This document shows, piece by piece, positions 9,135-17,809 of a stretch of 64,000 bases of DNA (positions are counted from its first letter, which is position 1; each line of letters starts with the position of its first letter). The notes below the pieces were generated by a model. That model was not told the DNA's origin and ran no database searches. It was given only the letters and a program-made list of their open reading frames with translations. Source of the DNA: Laspinema palackyanum D2c (GTDB lineage Bacteria; Cyanobacteriota; Cyanobacteriia; Cyanobacteriales; Laspinemataceae). The stretch lies in the NCBI RefSeq assembly GCF_025370875.1, contig NZ_JAMXFD010000003.1, positions 18,393 through 82,392 of the forward strand, read 5' to 3'. The translations under genes and the position numbers were made by a program.

Positions 9135-10373
9135 ATGCAATCGGGTTGGCGAATTGGGATGGTATTTGGCATCCCGCTTTATATAGATTATTCATGGTTG
9201 ATTATCCTCTCTTTAGTCACGGTATTAAATGCGGGGCAGTATTCAGAACAACAACAATGGGAACCCGCGATCGCCTGGGCCACTGGGTTAGGGTTAGCCC
9301 TCCTGTTGTTTGCTTCGGTATTACTCCATGAACTCGGGCACAGTTTAGTCGCTCAATCCCAAGGAATCAAGGTCAACTCGATTACCCTATTTATTTTTGG
9401 GGGTGTAGCCGCCATCGAACAGGAATCCAAGACCCCAGAAGAAGCCTTTCAAGTGGCGATCGCCGGACCGGCGGTGAGTTTTACCTTATTTGCCATCCTC
9501 GGAGTCATCGGTGGACTCGTCCCGGGGACCTCACCCGTTGCCGTCGTCGCCCGGGATTTATCCGCGATTAACCTCGTCTTGGCATTATTTAACCTGATTC
9601 CCGGACTCCCCCTTGATGGCGGGCAAATTTTAAAAGCGATCATCTGGAAAATCAGTGGAAACCGCTTTAAAGCCGTACATTGGGCAGCCCAAGCGGGAAA
9701 AACCCTCGGTTTTACTGCGATCGCCCTGGGACTGTCCCTCTTGTTACTCGCCAATAGTTTGGGGGGGATTTGGATTGCCTTAATTGGGTGGTTTGCCGTC
9801 CGCAACGCCAACGCCTACGATCGCCTCGCCACCTTACAACAGGCTCTACTCCAACTCCAAGCTCAGGACGCCATGACCCGTCACTTTCGGGTTGTTGATG
9901 CCAAAATGACCTTAAATGAATTTGCCGCAGACTACCTGCAAACCGAGCAGCGTTATCCCGCCTATTTTGCCGCATCCGATGGCCGCTATCGAGGCATGAT
10001 TTCCCTAGAAGATTTACGCTCAATCGAACGGAGTCAGTGGCAGACTCAAACCTTGTTAGAAATTGTACATCCCCTGTCTGAGATTATTACCGTCCAGGAA
10101 AATAGCACCTTAGTCGAGGTCATTAATCGGATGGAAATTGACAATTTACCTTATATTACTGTGCTTTCCCCAGCCGGTGCCGTCTCCGGAATTATTGATC
10201 GCGGGGATATCGTCGCCACCGTCGGGAAAAAATTGAACCTGCCAATCCAGCACGAACAAATTCAGCAGATTAAAGAAGAGGGAAGTTATCCCCCAGGATT
10301 TGGCATTGCTGCGATCGCCAAAGCAACCGCCAACTCCTTTACAGAAAAAGAGATACGCCATCTCAAAAAGTGA
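9135..10373 (+). CDS. Site-2 protease (M50) with CBS domains
   Basis: A membrane-embedded zinc metalloprotease of the SpoIVFB/S2P type. The first 200 residues of 412 form about six membrane segments. They carry the zinc motif HELGH (His65, Glu66, His69) and the third ligand in LPLDGGQ (Asp161). Two CBS-type repeats follow (about 255-370; AQDAMTRHFRVVDAKMTL and LSEIITVQENSTLVEVINRM), which commonly sense adenylates. ATG at 9135 has AAGGA 8 bases upstream; an upstream start at 9072 is less likely. Its substrate is unknown. Confidence 0.92.
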   Translation: MQSGWRIGMVFGIPLYIDYSWLIILSLVTVLNAGQYSEQQQWEPAIAWATGLGLALLLFASVLLHELGHSLVAQSQGIKVNSITLFIFGGVAAIEQESKTPEEAFQVAIAGPAVSFTLFAILGVIGGLVPGTSPVAVVARDLSAINLVLALFNLIPGLPLDGGQILKAIIWKISGNRFKAVHWAAQAGKTLGFTAIALGLSLLLLANSLGGIWIALIGWFAVRNANAYDRLATLQQALLQLQAQDAMTRHFRVVDAKMTLNEFAADYLQTEQRYPAYFAASDGRYRGMISLEDLRSIERSQWQTQTLLEIVHPLSEIITVQENSTLVEVINRMEIDNLPYITVLSPAGAVSGIIDRGDIVATVGKKLNLPIQHEQIQQIKEEGSYPPGFGIAAIAKATANSFTEKEIRHLKK

Positions 10374-10417
10374 GCCACTCCCATATCCAAACTCAAAACC
10401 TAACTCCCTCATCCCCT

Positions 10418-10601
10418 GTTCGTAGTAACGACTTCAGTCGTTATCTTCTCTTAGGTTCGTAGTAACGACTTCAGTCGTTATCTTCTCTTATGTTCGTAGT
10501 AACGACTTCAGTCGTTAACTCTCCCCGGTTCGTAGTAACGACTTCAGTCGTTATCTTCTCTTATGTTCGTAGTAACGACTTTAGTCGTTATCTTCTCCCC
10601 T
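10418..10601. repeat. Five-unit tandem array of the dispersed palindrome
   Basis: GTTCGTAGTAACGACTT(C/T)AGTCGTT begins at 10418, 10455, 10492, 10528 and 10565, a period of 36-37 bp. The units are separated by TATCTTCTCTTAT-like linkers. All units face the same way. The array ends a few bases before the stop codon of the convergent ligase gene, so it may act as a 3' structure for both neighbours. Confidence 0.9.
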
Positions 10602-10603
10602 GT

Positions 10604-11413
10604 TCAAAGTTCAGAACCCTCCTGCGAGTCTTCCCCACAGACCCAATTCGGGTTACCCAAGCAGTTGATTTTCTCCCATTCACGCTCCGAAAGAGGTTGA
10701 GGAATCAACTGCACCCCGAAACAACGGGAAGCAGACTCCACCAAAGAGGCGATCGCCCGTTCCCGGATCACCTCCAACGGCAAAGACAGCACCGGCAACC
10801 CCGAATGCACCCGCCCTTCCGTCCCAAAAACCTCAGAAAACAACTCCGGCGACGGGTTTAACTGCATCGAACCCTGTTGCAAAACCGCCCCATTGCGTCG
10901 GAGTTGAGCACTGCCAATAAACTTTTCCCCCGACGGCAACACCAAATCCGCACCCGTTGCCGTCGCGAAACAATTCGCCGTTTGATGGTATCCCCGTCGG
11001 GCCTGACCATACTGTAATTCAACCCCCAAACTGCGCCAACCTGCGATTAAAAACTCACAAATCGCCTCATATCCCGGCATCGCAGAGCGTTTCGCCCCTG
11101 TCCCTCCCCCCGCATCCGGATCCGACATCACCACCATATAAGTCAAATCCCCTTGATGCAAAACCGCCCGACCCCCAGTCGGACGCCGCACCAACTCAAT
11201 TGGCATCCCGTCCCAACTTAGATTTTCCCATCGTTGGGGCGATCGCCGTTGATGGTAACCCAGAGAAATCGCCACGGGTTCCCAGGTATAAAATCGCAAC
11301 ACCGGGGGATGATTCCCCGAAACATACTGGTCTAGTAACCATAAATCCACTGCCATCTGCAAGGAACCGTTCACCTGAATCGGTGGAATTAACCGCCATA
11401 GGGGATTATGCAT
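10604..11413 (-). CDS. Lipoate/biotin-protein ligase family protein
   Basis: A 269-residue member of the LplA/BPL_LplA_LipB fold. Family marks are RFYTWEPVAISLGYHQ near the N-terminus, the RRPTGGRAVLHQGDLTY substrate-binding segment, and a KFIGSAQLRR stretch with the conserved lysine. The usual role is attaching lipoate or an octanoyl group to dehydrogenase or glycine-cleavage H proteins. Its precise substrate cannot be told from sequence. The stop lies 3 bases from the tandem palindrome array. Confidence 0.85.
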   Translation of the reverse strand: MHNPLWRLIPPIQVNGSLQMAVDLWLLDQYVSGNHPPVLRFYTWEPVAISLGYHQRRSPQRWENLSWDGMPIELVRRPTGGRAVLHQGDLTYMVVMSDPDAGGGTGAKRSAMPGYEAICEFLIAGWRSLGVELQYGQARRGYHQTANCFATATGADLVLPSGEKFIGSAQLRRNGAVLQQGSMQLNPSPELFSEVFGTEGRVHSGLPVLSLPLEVIRERAIASLVESASRCFGVQLIPQPLSEREWEKINCLGNPNWVCGEDSQEGSEL

Positions 11414-11680
11414 AATTAAAGATTGAAGGGTGCTTTGGATGGGGTAAGAGCCTAAACAGAAATAGGAGAGTTGAGCCTCATATTCATTGGGACAACCTCA
11501 ACATCTTACCTCCCTTTATTTCACTCATTCCAAGAGCAAGGTTAACGGCTTTTATTATGGCAACGAACCACTCCTAGAAACCCACTGAATCGGGAATTGG
11601 ATCAGGGGGCAAACATTTGTTAGACTAATTGAAGCTAAGAATCAACATTATGCGATAACTATGGCGGAGGAACTGACCCC

Positions 11681-11905
11681 ATGAATATAGAACAGGCCGT
11701 TTTAGAAAAGTTGCGGACCTTAACCCCCGACAAGCAGCAAGAAGTCTTAGATTTTGCGGAATTTCTTCATCAAAAAAACCCGCATAAACGACCGTTGAAG
11801 AGCGTCAAAGGATTGTGGGCTGATTTAAAAGTTGATATTACAGAAGAAGATATTGCCCAAGCCCGAAAAGAAATGTGGGGAAATTTTCCTCGGGAGGATA
11901 TTTAA
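11681..11905 (+). CDS. Antitoxin, DUF2281/VapB-like
   Basis: A 74-residue protein with the DUF2281 pattern: LEKLRTLTPDKQQEVLDFAEFL helical start, then a basic linker and a C-terminal tail (KGLWADLKVDITEEDIAQAR) likely to wrap the toxin. A GGAGGA ribosome-binding site lies upstream at about 11664. The stop overlaps the next start (TAATG at 11903-11907), so the pair is co-translated. By family it would bind and neutralise the PIN toxin and repress the operon. Confidence 0.85.
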   Translation: MNIEQAVLEKLRTLTPDKQQEVLDFAEFLHQKNPHKRPLKSVKGLWADLKVDITEEDIAQARKEMWGNFPREDI

Positions 11906-12309
11906 TGACAGCCGTTGTAGCCGACACTCATACAATTATCTGGTATTTGCGTGAAAATGCTCTATTATCCCCATCTGCCCTAAATGCTTTAGATAATGCA
12001 TTAGGTGAAAATTATCCAATTTATGTGTCTGCAATTTCCATAGTAGAAGTAAGCTATCTAGTAGAAAGGTATCGCTTACCTGAAGAGGCATTTGGGCAAT
12101 TGATTAATGCTCTATCGGATTCGGAAACGGGTTTAGCAGTAGCGTCACTGGATTTAATAACAGCACAAACTCTACGACAGATTCCCCGAGATGTAGTGCC
12201 AGATATGCCAGACCGGATTATTGCCGCCACTGCTTTATCTTTAAATCTTCCCTTAGTCACCCGTGACCGGAAAATTCAGGCATTAACGACGATTCAGACC
12301 ATTTGGTAA
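11905..12309 (+). CDS. PIN-domain ribonuclease toxin, VapC family
   Basis: A 134-residue PIN domain. Acidic residues for Mg-dependent RNA cleavage are visible: Asp7 (VVADTHT), a Glu in SIVEVSYL, and Asp residues in VPDMPDRIIAATA and LVTRDRKI. ATG at 11905 overlaps the antitoxin stop by one base, which favours it over the longer frame from 11875. The typical target is tRNA or rRNA, but the actual target is unknown here. Confidence 0.9.
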   Translation: MTAVVADTHTIIWYLRENALLSPSALNALDNALGENYPIYVSAISIVEVSYLVERYRLPEEAFGQLINALSDSETGLAVASLDLITAQTLRQIPRDVVPDMPDRIIAATALSLNLPLVTRDRKIQALTTIQTIW

Positions 12310-12324
12310 TTCATACAATCGATG

Positions 12325-12440
12325 GTCAGTTGTCATTGGTCATTGGGGGGTGGTCATTTGTCCTTTGGATTGTTGAAGACTCGGGACAAACAAACCCCCA
12401 ACGACCAACGACCAATGACAAATGACAAATGACAACTGAC
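12325..12440. repeat. Large inverted repeat of CAATGAC-type units
   Basis: The left arm GGTCAGTTGTCATTGGTCAT is mirrored by a right arm built of ACCAATGACAAATGACAA and ACTGACC, with a roughly 60-base middle. The same heptamer-like units form the outer arms of the nested palindrome at 16341-16552. It lies between the toxin gene and the convergent YbjN gene and codes for nothing. Confidence 0.7.
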
Positions 12441-12449
12441 CCTCTACAC

Positions 12450-12926
12450 CTATTGTCCGTATTCCGCCAGCAGTTTTTCATCATTTTCATCAGCGATCGC
12501 AGCTACGATGGTGACGCAGCGCGAAATTTCACTGGGATTGAGGTCCATGACGGTGCGGCTACAGAGGACCGTGATTCGTTCGTCCACAATGCCAAAGTGG
12601 GCTTCATAAGTGCTCAACCAGTTCATTTCCAATAACTTCCTCATTAACTCCGGTTCATTTTTGGCGGGAAGTTGGAGGACAAAAGACCAAACCGTTAAGG
12701 TATCCTCATCACTGGTTCCCGTCAGTTGTACGAACACCTCAACGCTGCCGTATTTGAATTTCCAAAGATGACCCGATTCGTTGAGTGCGAACATCACCTT
12801 TTGGTCCTGAGCCAAACTGCCAATGACGGTTTCAAGTTCCTCTACAAGGCTAGTCTCGGAAGACTGCTCTAATAACTCTTCCGTGGAAGGGATGGGAGTG
12901 CATTGGGTTTCTAAGTCGGTTGTCAT
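12450..12926 (-). CDS. YbjN domain-containing protein
   Basis: A 158-residue soluble protein of the YbjN/CesT-like chaperone fold, common in cyanobacteria. It has an N-terminal helix (about 30-40) and antiparallel strands with the pattern VEVFVQLTG...LTVWSFVLQLP. These are followed by ELMRKLLEMNWLSTYEAHFG and ITVLCSRTVMDLNPSEISRC. By family it is probably a protein-binding or chaperone-like factor. No specific partner can be assigned. Confidence 0.85.
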   Translation of the reverse strand: MTTDLETQCTPIPSTEELLEQSSETSLVEELETVIGSLAQDQKVMFALNESGHLWKFKYGSVEVFVQLTGTSDEDTLTVWSFVLQLPAKNEPELMRKLLEMNWLSTYEAHFGIVDERITVLCSRTVMDLNPSEISRCVTIVAAIADENDEKLLAEYGQ

Positions 12927-13138
12927 TATCAGGTTCCTACTGGTGCATCGTTGGGTTTTTCCTAGACCTTGTATAGCGTATCCATGCCATTTCTGTCTAC
13001 TCTCCAGGGACTGAGATATTGCGCTGGCATTGATAATTTTAGGAGGGACAGTTGAGTCGCTGACCCTTTAAAATCGAAGAGTTACAAACCCTATCGTCTC
13101 GAATTTCAAGGCTTAAATAGGGTGGAGGCTGATTTAAA

Positions 13139-13178
13139 CGGGGCGATCGCCTCCATTACAAAAGCCGATCGCCCCGTT
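13139..13178 (-). terminator. Possible terminator for the methyltransferase gene
   Basis: CGGGGCGATCG and CGATCGCCCCG arms face each other just beyond the - strand gene's stop. HIP1 octamers contribute to the pairing, and there is no clear T-run, so this is weak. Confidence 0.3.
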
Positions 13179-13191
13179 CAAGTCGCCCCAC

Positions 13192-14259
13192 CTATTCACT
13201 CAAGTGAGGTTTGCGGGCGCTCCAATATTTACTCATGAAATGGGTTTCCGTTTGAATATCCGTAAACCCTGCTGTTTCTAACCGCTGCACTAAATCATCC
13301 TGGATATAATGCCGGTAGTAAGGTTCATGAAACATCTGAGGAAAGTTCTCCATAACCCCCTTCAATTCAGGAGCATCACTCACTTGAATCGAATCACAAA
13401 GGGTCAAACTTCCCCCGGGTTGCAGCACTCGAAAACATTCATTAATAACCGTTTGGCGAGTGTTCGCCGGAAGTTCATGGAATAGAAAAACGCTACTTAC
13501 CGCCTGAAAATAATTATCCCGATAGGGTAGTTCCTCTGCATTCGCCTGAGAGAGTTGGGGTAATTCTCCCGGAATTTGAGACAGGATTTCATTCGCTTTT
13601 CGCAAATAAGCCGGGGATAAATCGATACCAAAAAGAGCCGCTTTCGGGAGCATTCCTCGGAGGAATTTCAGAGTGCGCCCAGTGCCACAGGCGACATCTA
13701 AAATCCGGAGTTGATTTTCAGGAAGGCCATTCCAAACGTTCAGCGATCGCTTTAAGGGCGCTAAAATTCTCCGACGCATGGCATCGGCAGACCCATTAAA
13801 TAATAGTTCTACCTGTAAATCATATAAGTTCGCCGAATTTTCACTTAAATACCCATCGGTTTGGTGATGGAAGTTTTGCAGGTAATAGGCAGGATAGCCG
13901 GTGGTATCGATGTCCGAGGCAAATTCCTGATTCCTTTTTTGTTGGACTCTGCTCCAGACTGTGGGCATATCTAAACAGAGCAACGGATACTGCCGCAAAA
14001 AATCTTCCCAGGGATGATCAAAAAGCAGATCCGTGGGATAGATACCCCGTTCTGCATCATTCCAGTCCGTTTCAATCAGGCGATCGAGTCGTTCCCGAAT
14101 CAGCATTAACAGTTTGGGGGAGATGGGATTCGTTTTAGATTCGCGCGGGGGTGCGAAGGTCTTGAGTAACTGGGTGCTGATGGATTTATGAGCCAGACTA
14201 AAATAGGTTTTGCTGTTTTGAACCGTTTGATAGGCTACTTTAGTGAGAAGATCCGTCAT
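13192..14259 (-). CDS. Class I SAM-dependent methyltransferase
   Basis: A 355-residue protein. A cyanobacteria-type N-terminal region (about 1-175) precedes a Rossmann methyltransferase domain. Motif I is LRILDVACGTGRTLKFL (about 190), the acidic motif II is ALFGIDLSPAYLRKA, and there is a post-motif AEELPYRDNYFQAVSSVFLF of the UbiE/Methyltransf_11 kind. The acceptor molecule is unknown. It is downstream of, and on the same strand as, glnA but separated from it by a terminator. Confidence 0.88.
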   Translation of the reverse strand: MTDLLTKVAYQTVQNSKTYFSLAHKSISTQLLKTFAPPRESKTNPISPKLLMLIRERLDRLIETDWNDAERGIYPTDLLFDHPWEDFLRQYPLLCLDMPTVWSRVQQKRNQEFASDIDTTGYPAYYLQNFHHQTDGYLSENSANLYDLQVELLFNGSADAMRRRILAPLKRSLNVWNGLPENQLRILDVACGTGRTLKFLRGMLPKAALFGIDLSPAYLRKANEILSQIPGELPQLSQANAEELPYRDNYFQAVSSVFLFHELPANTRQTVINECFRVLQPGGSLTLCDSIQVSDAPELKGVMENFPQMFHEPYYRHYIQDDLVQRLETAGFTDIQTETHFMSKYWSARKPHLSE

Positions 14260-14351
14260 GGTAGGGCTAAATCAATGCGATCGATGATGTTGTTATATAA
14301 ATAATTGTAACGAAAACCTTAATCAACCCGCTGGTTTTCCGTGAATTCCCC

Positions 14352-14382
14352 AAAAAGGGCCACCCTAACCGGGTGGCCCTTA
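14352..14382 (-). terminator. glnA intrinsic terminator
   Basis: On the - strand a strong GGGCCACCC/GGGTGGCCC hairpin is followed by TTTTT (complement of 14352-14356), about 40 bases after the glnA stop. Confidence 0.85.
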
Positions 14383-14418
14383 TTTAATTAATTCGCAAAG
14401 GGTATGAGACCCCAGGGA

Positions 14419-15840
14419 TTAACAATCGTAGTAGAGTGCAAACTCATAGGGGTGAGGACGCAGACGCATCGGGTTCACTTCATTGTCAAGTTTGTACTCA
14501 ATCCAGCTGGTGATGAAATCTTCCGTAAACACACCCCCAGCGGTCAGGAACTCGTGATCCGCTTCCAACGCCTTGAGAGCATCCAACAGAGACCCTGGAG
14601 TAGAGGGGACCTTCGCCAACTCTTCAGGACTGAGGTCATAGATATCCACATCTAAAGGATCACCGGGATCAATTTGATTCTTAATCCCATCAATGCCAGC
14701 GCAGAGCATCGCCGCAAATGCCAAATAAGGATTACAGGTGGCATCGGGACAACGGAACTCCATGCGTTTCGCCTTCGGATTCGGTCCAGAAAGGGGAATC
14801 CGGATCGAGGCCGAACGGTTACCTTGGGAATAAGCCAAGTTCACCGGGGCTTCAAAACCAGGAACCAACCGCTTATAAGAGTTGGTGGTGGGGTTGGTAA
14901 TGGCTAACAAAGCGGGTGCGTGCTTGAGCAAACCGCCAATGTAATGCAGTGCACTCTTGCTCAAATTCGCATACTCATTCCCAGCGAAAGTGGGTTGACC
15001 ATCTTTCCAGATGGACTGGTGGGTGTGCATCCCGGAGCCGTTATCGTTAAATAAAGGCTTCGGCATGAACGTTACCGACTTGCCATACTTCTTGGCTACG
15101 TTTTTGATGACATACTTGTAGGTCATCAAATAATCAGCCGCTTGCACCAAGGGCGCAAAGCGAATCCCCAATTCATTTTGTCCACCCGTGGCGACTTCAT
15201 GGTGATGCTTTTCAATGGGAACACCGCAATCGGCCATGATCAGCAGCATTTCGGTCCGCATATCTTGGAGGGTATCCGTTGGCGCAACGGGGAAATACCC
15301 TTGTTTGTAGCCCGGTTTATAGCCGAGGTTGCCACCGGGTTCTTGCTTACCGGAGTTCCAGCGTCCTTCGACGGAATCAACGTAGTAATAGCCAGTGTTT
15401 TCAGTTTGATCGAAGCGAACATCATCAAACACGAAGAATTCAGCTTCTGGGCCGATAAAGGCCATATCGCCCAACCCGCTTGCAATCAGATAGTCCAAGG
15501 ATTTTTGAGCGATGGTGCGGGGGTCGCGGCTGTACCATTCGCCGGTGCGGGGTTCCTTGATGCTGCAAATCATGCTGAGAGTTTTCTCGGCCATGAAGGG
15601 GTCGATCCAGGCCGTGGTTGGGTCGGGGACCATTGACATATCCGATTCATTGATGGCTTTCCAACCCCGGATGCTGGAACCATCGAAGGCGACGCCTTCA
15701 TCGAAGGCACTTTCGTCAATCAGGTCACGATAGAACGAGCAGTGCTGCCAGATTCCTGGCGTATCGATGAACTTGAGATCGATGATCTTGATGTCTTGCT
15801 CGCGGATATAATTTAAAACTTCTTGTGGAGTCTGAAACAT
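14419..15840 (-). CDS. glnA: Glutamine synthetase type I
   Basis: Makes glutamine from glutamate, ammonium and ATP, the main entry of nitrogen in cyanobacteria. The 473 residues match the GSI family. Visible signatures are the N-terminal FDGSSIRGW, metal-site segments [10 protein letters not shown] and [15 protein letters not shown], the [19 protein letters not shown] motif, and [10 protein letters not shown] Tyr in [10 protein letters not shown] matches the adenylylation-site position, although cyanobacteria usually control the enzyme with GifA/GifB. Transcription is likely NtcA-driven from the site at 16234. Confidence 0.98.
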   Translation of the reverse strand: MFQTPQEVLNYIREQDIKIIDLKFIDTPGIWQHCSFYRDLIDESAFDEGVAFDGSSIRGWKAINESDMSMVPDPTTAWIDPFMAEKTLSMICSIKEPRTGEWYSRDPRTIAQKSLDYLIASGLGDMAFIGPEAEFFVFDDVRFDQTENTGYYYVDSVEGRWNSGKQEPGGNLGYKPGYKQGYFPVAPTDTLQDMRTEMLLIMADCGVPIEKHHHEVATGGQNELGIRFAPLVQAADYLMTYKYVIKNVAKKYGKSVTFMPKPLFNDNGSGMHTHQSIWKDGQPTFAGNEYANLSKSALHYIGGLLKHAPALLAITNPTTNSYKRLVPGFEAPVNLAYSQGNRSASIRIPLSGPNPKAKRMEFRCPDATCNPYLAFAAMLCAGIDGIKNQIDPGDPLDVDIYDLSPEELAKVPSTPGSLLDALKALEADHEFLTAGGVFTEDFITSWIEYKLDNEVNPMRLRPHPYEFALYYDC

Positions 15841-16205
15841 TAATATCTCCTCTGTTCTAGGTTAGTGTCAATCGACTTCAGGGAACGAGCGTGCTTACAA
15901 GGGGCAGGATATCAAAGAGGTTTGGGTACGAACCTAGATCTAGCCGGATCTCTTTCCGGGTTAGCTTTGGGAAGAGAGGCATTCGTCTGCGCCCGCGAAC
16001 TTCAAGGATTCAGATCAATCGGTCTATTTCGATGGCGAAGTCGGTGCCGATCGCCATGAACAATACAGGGTCAATCATTGCAAAATTCCCCTCTGTCGCT
16101 TGAGTTGATCGCGCATCTGCTCCCTTGCTTTATGCCCTGGGCGAAGCCGGTGCACAGCACCATCGCTCGTCAGGCTCCAAGATTCAGTTGCGTTATCCCT
16201 GAATC

Positions 16206-16253
16206 ATCCTAGGGATTGACTTGGTGATTTTTTGTATCAATTGATACAAAAAA
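16206..16253 (-). promoter_or_regulatory. NtcA-activated promoter of glnA
   Basis: GTATCAATTGATAC (16234-16247) is a perfect GTA-N8-TAC NtcA site, and six T/A bases on each side extend it to a 26-bp palindrome. On the - strand TAGGAT (16206-16211) lies exactly 22 bases downstream, matching the TAN3T -10 box of class II NtcA promoters. The transcript would start near 16200, leaving a leader of roughly 360 bases before the glnA ATG. Confidence 0.88.
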
Positions 16254-16340
16254 TGGTTTCCTGAGTATTCTGTACAACTCTGGTTGGATTTAACCACAAT
16301 TCTGAGTCTGTGCGAATAGAGAAAATATTAAGGATTTCTG

Positions 16341-16552
16341 GGGTCATTGGTCATTGGTCATTGGTTGATGGGGGAGATTGTTCGTAGTAACGACTTCAGT
16401 CGTTTTTGGGGACTGGAGCGATCGCCTCCAAAGGGGCGCGTTACTTGGAGTAAAGCCAAGTAACGCGGTAACGACTGAAGTCATTACTACAAACATCCTC
16501 CCCATCTCCCCCATCAAACAAGGACAAATGACCAATGACCAATGACCAAGGA
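16341..16552. repeat. Nested multi-layer palindrome
   Basis: Four layers mirror each other. The outermost are TCATTGG repeats (16342-16364) against CCAATGA repeats (16527-16548). Inside these are GATGGGGGAGAT against ATCTCCCCCATC. Next come two opposed copies of the dispersed palindrome (16380-16405 and 16468-16493). At the centre is CGCGTTACTTGG/CCAAGTAACGCG (16437-16448, 16456-16467). No coding potential is visible. It lies between the glnA promoter and apcF. Confidence 0.85.
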
Positions 16553-16626
16553 CATAAGACCCTGATCCCGATCGCCTTTCTTTCGATCACTCAAGGGTCT
16601 GTTCCTAGGTATCGCTTTGTAGTAGA

Positions 16627-16773
16627 CTACAAACGTTCGAGCATCTGACGTCCGAGGGGGAGCAAAGGCCAGTTCGCCTCACTCCCTTCTAAGTATTCTT
16701 GCTCATTGAAGTAGTAACAATACGCGGCGATCGGTCCTGTTTGTTGATCGAATCTTGATAACGCACAACACTC
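16627..16773 (-). pseudogene. Startless small coding remnant
   Basis: An open frame of 48 codons reads SRFDQQTGPIAAYCYYFNEQ followed by EYLEGSEANWPLLPLGRQML and ERL, then TAG at 16627-16629. The composition looks like real protein, but a TGA (16774-16776) closes it upstream. No ATG, GTG or TTG precedes the protein-like part. It could be a truncated or frameshifted small gene, or use a non-standard start. It lies opposite the apcF promoter region. Confidence 0.4.
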
Positions 16774-16828
16774 TCATTGACACAAGAGTAGTAAACCATC
16801 TGTTGACACTGTTGGGAGAAGAAATTTA

Positions 16829-17338
16829 ATGCGGGACGCAATCACAAGTCTGATAAAAAACTATGACGTCACAGGTCGCTATCTCGATCGCGACGCCATT
16901 GATAACCTGAAGTCCTATTTTCAAACCGGGACTGTCCGGGTACAAGCGGCTGGAATTATTAATGCCAATGCAGCCGAACTGGTGAAACAAGCCGGACTCC
17001 GTTTATTTGCGGATTTACCTGAGTTGATTCGTCCGGGTGGAAATGCCTATACGACTCGTCGCTATGCGGCCTGCCTGCGGGATATGGACTATTATCTGCG
17101 GTATGCCAGTTATGCCTTAGTTGCAGGAAATACCGACGTTCTCGATGAACGAGTTCTGCAAGGATTGCGGGAAACTTACAATTCTTTAGGAGTCCCGATT
17201 GGACCGACTGTGGTTGGGATTCAAATCCTCAAAGAAATGGTCAGAGAAAAGGTCGCTGAAGCTGGGATTCAACCGGGTGATTGGGTAGATCAACCCTTTG
17301 ATCATATTAGTCGCGAGTTAAGCGAACGCGACATCTAG
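16829..17338 (+). CDS. apcF: Allophycocyanin beta-18 core subunit
   Basis: A phycobilisome core polypeptide that replaces one ApcB near the terminal emitter. The 169 residues form a globin-like phycobiliprotein. The chromophore cysteine lies in RRYAACLRDMDYYLRY, and NAAELVKQAG and PIGPTVVGIQI are family segments. The start MRDAITSLIKNYDVTGRYLD and the overall sequence fit ApcF better than ApcB. It is monocistronic, with a hairpin terminator after it. Confidence 0.93.
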   Translation: MRDAITSLIKNYDVTGRYLDRDAIDNLKSYFQTGTVRVQAAGIINANAAELVKQAGLRLFADLPELIRPGGNAYTTRRYAACLRDMDYYLRYASYALVAGNTDVLDERVLQGLRETYNSLGVPIGPTVVGIQILKEMVREKVAEAGIQPGDWVDQPFDHISRELSERDI

Positions 17339-17373
17339 TCGTAAGACTTTAAAACCGAATTTTGAATCTCGGG

Positions 17374-17402
17374 AAGTCCGCATTGGCGGACTTTATATTT
17401 TT
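17374..17402 (+). terminator. apcF intrinsic terminator
   Basis: AAGTCCGC-ATTG-GCGGACTT (17374-17393) is an 8-bp perfect stem with a 4-base loop, followed by a T-rich tail (TATATTTTT), 36 bases after the apcF stop. Confidence 0.9.
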
Positions 17403-17611
17403 GGGTTTAGGGGTCTTAATCAACTCCTTAATTTTTCCCTGATTAACTTGATAAAAAGGTCAATCAGGGAAACCCCCAATCCGGATGAGTAACCCTCTGG
17501 CTGAATTTTATATCCTCACACTCTGGTAAAGATGAGAAAGGGAGCATTTCTACATCTTTTTCTGATTTGAGGTGATGTTCACCGGATTTTGGATGACTTG
17601 CTATCCCTTTT

Positions 17612-17809
17612 TTAAAAAGCAGCCAGGTCGCCCCAGACCTGACAACGGTGAAGCAGGTTTTTAATCCGCGATCGCTCTAAAAATTGGCTGGCGATCGCTT
17701 CTACCTTGCCATTGGGATAAACAATATAAATGCTATCTCCACTCAGAACCGCTAATGGATTTTCTGAGGGGTTGAAGGAATCGCGGTCGGTCGCTTGAGA
17801 GAAGGCCAT
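17612..17809 (-). CDS. Small hypothetical protein
   Basis: A 65-residue frame with plausible protein composition (ENPLAVLSGDSIYIVYPNGK then VEAIASQFLERSRI), a strand-rich middle and a helical end. I do not recognise a family. It stands alone; 17403-17611 and 17810-18160 hold only a short hairpin (TCCCTGATT/AATCAGGGA, about 17435-17470) and nothing else supportable. Confidence 0.5.
   Translation of the reverse strand: MAFSQATDRDSFNPSENPLAVLSGDSIYIVYPNGKVEAIASQFLERSRIKNLLHRCQVWGDLAAF

Noticed and set aside
10418-10601. CRISPR array
   Set aside because: The units are palindromes with short, similar linkers rather than unique spacers of constant length, and no cas genes are near.
10957-11415. 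152-codon + strand frame opposite the ligase gene
   Set aside because: Proline-rich antisense shadow with no recognisable domain.
15142-15636. 164-codon frame on the + strand opposite glnA
   Set aside because: Antisense shadow of a highly conserved gene.
15841-16205. Glutamine riboswitch in the glnA leader
   Set aside because: The conserved sequence elements of the known glnA motif were not seen on the - strand by eye.
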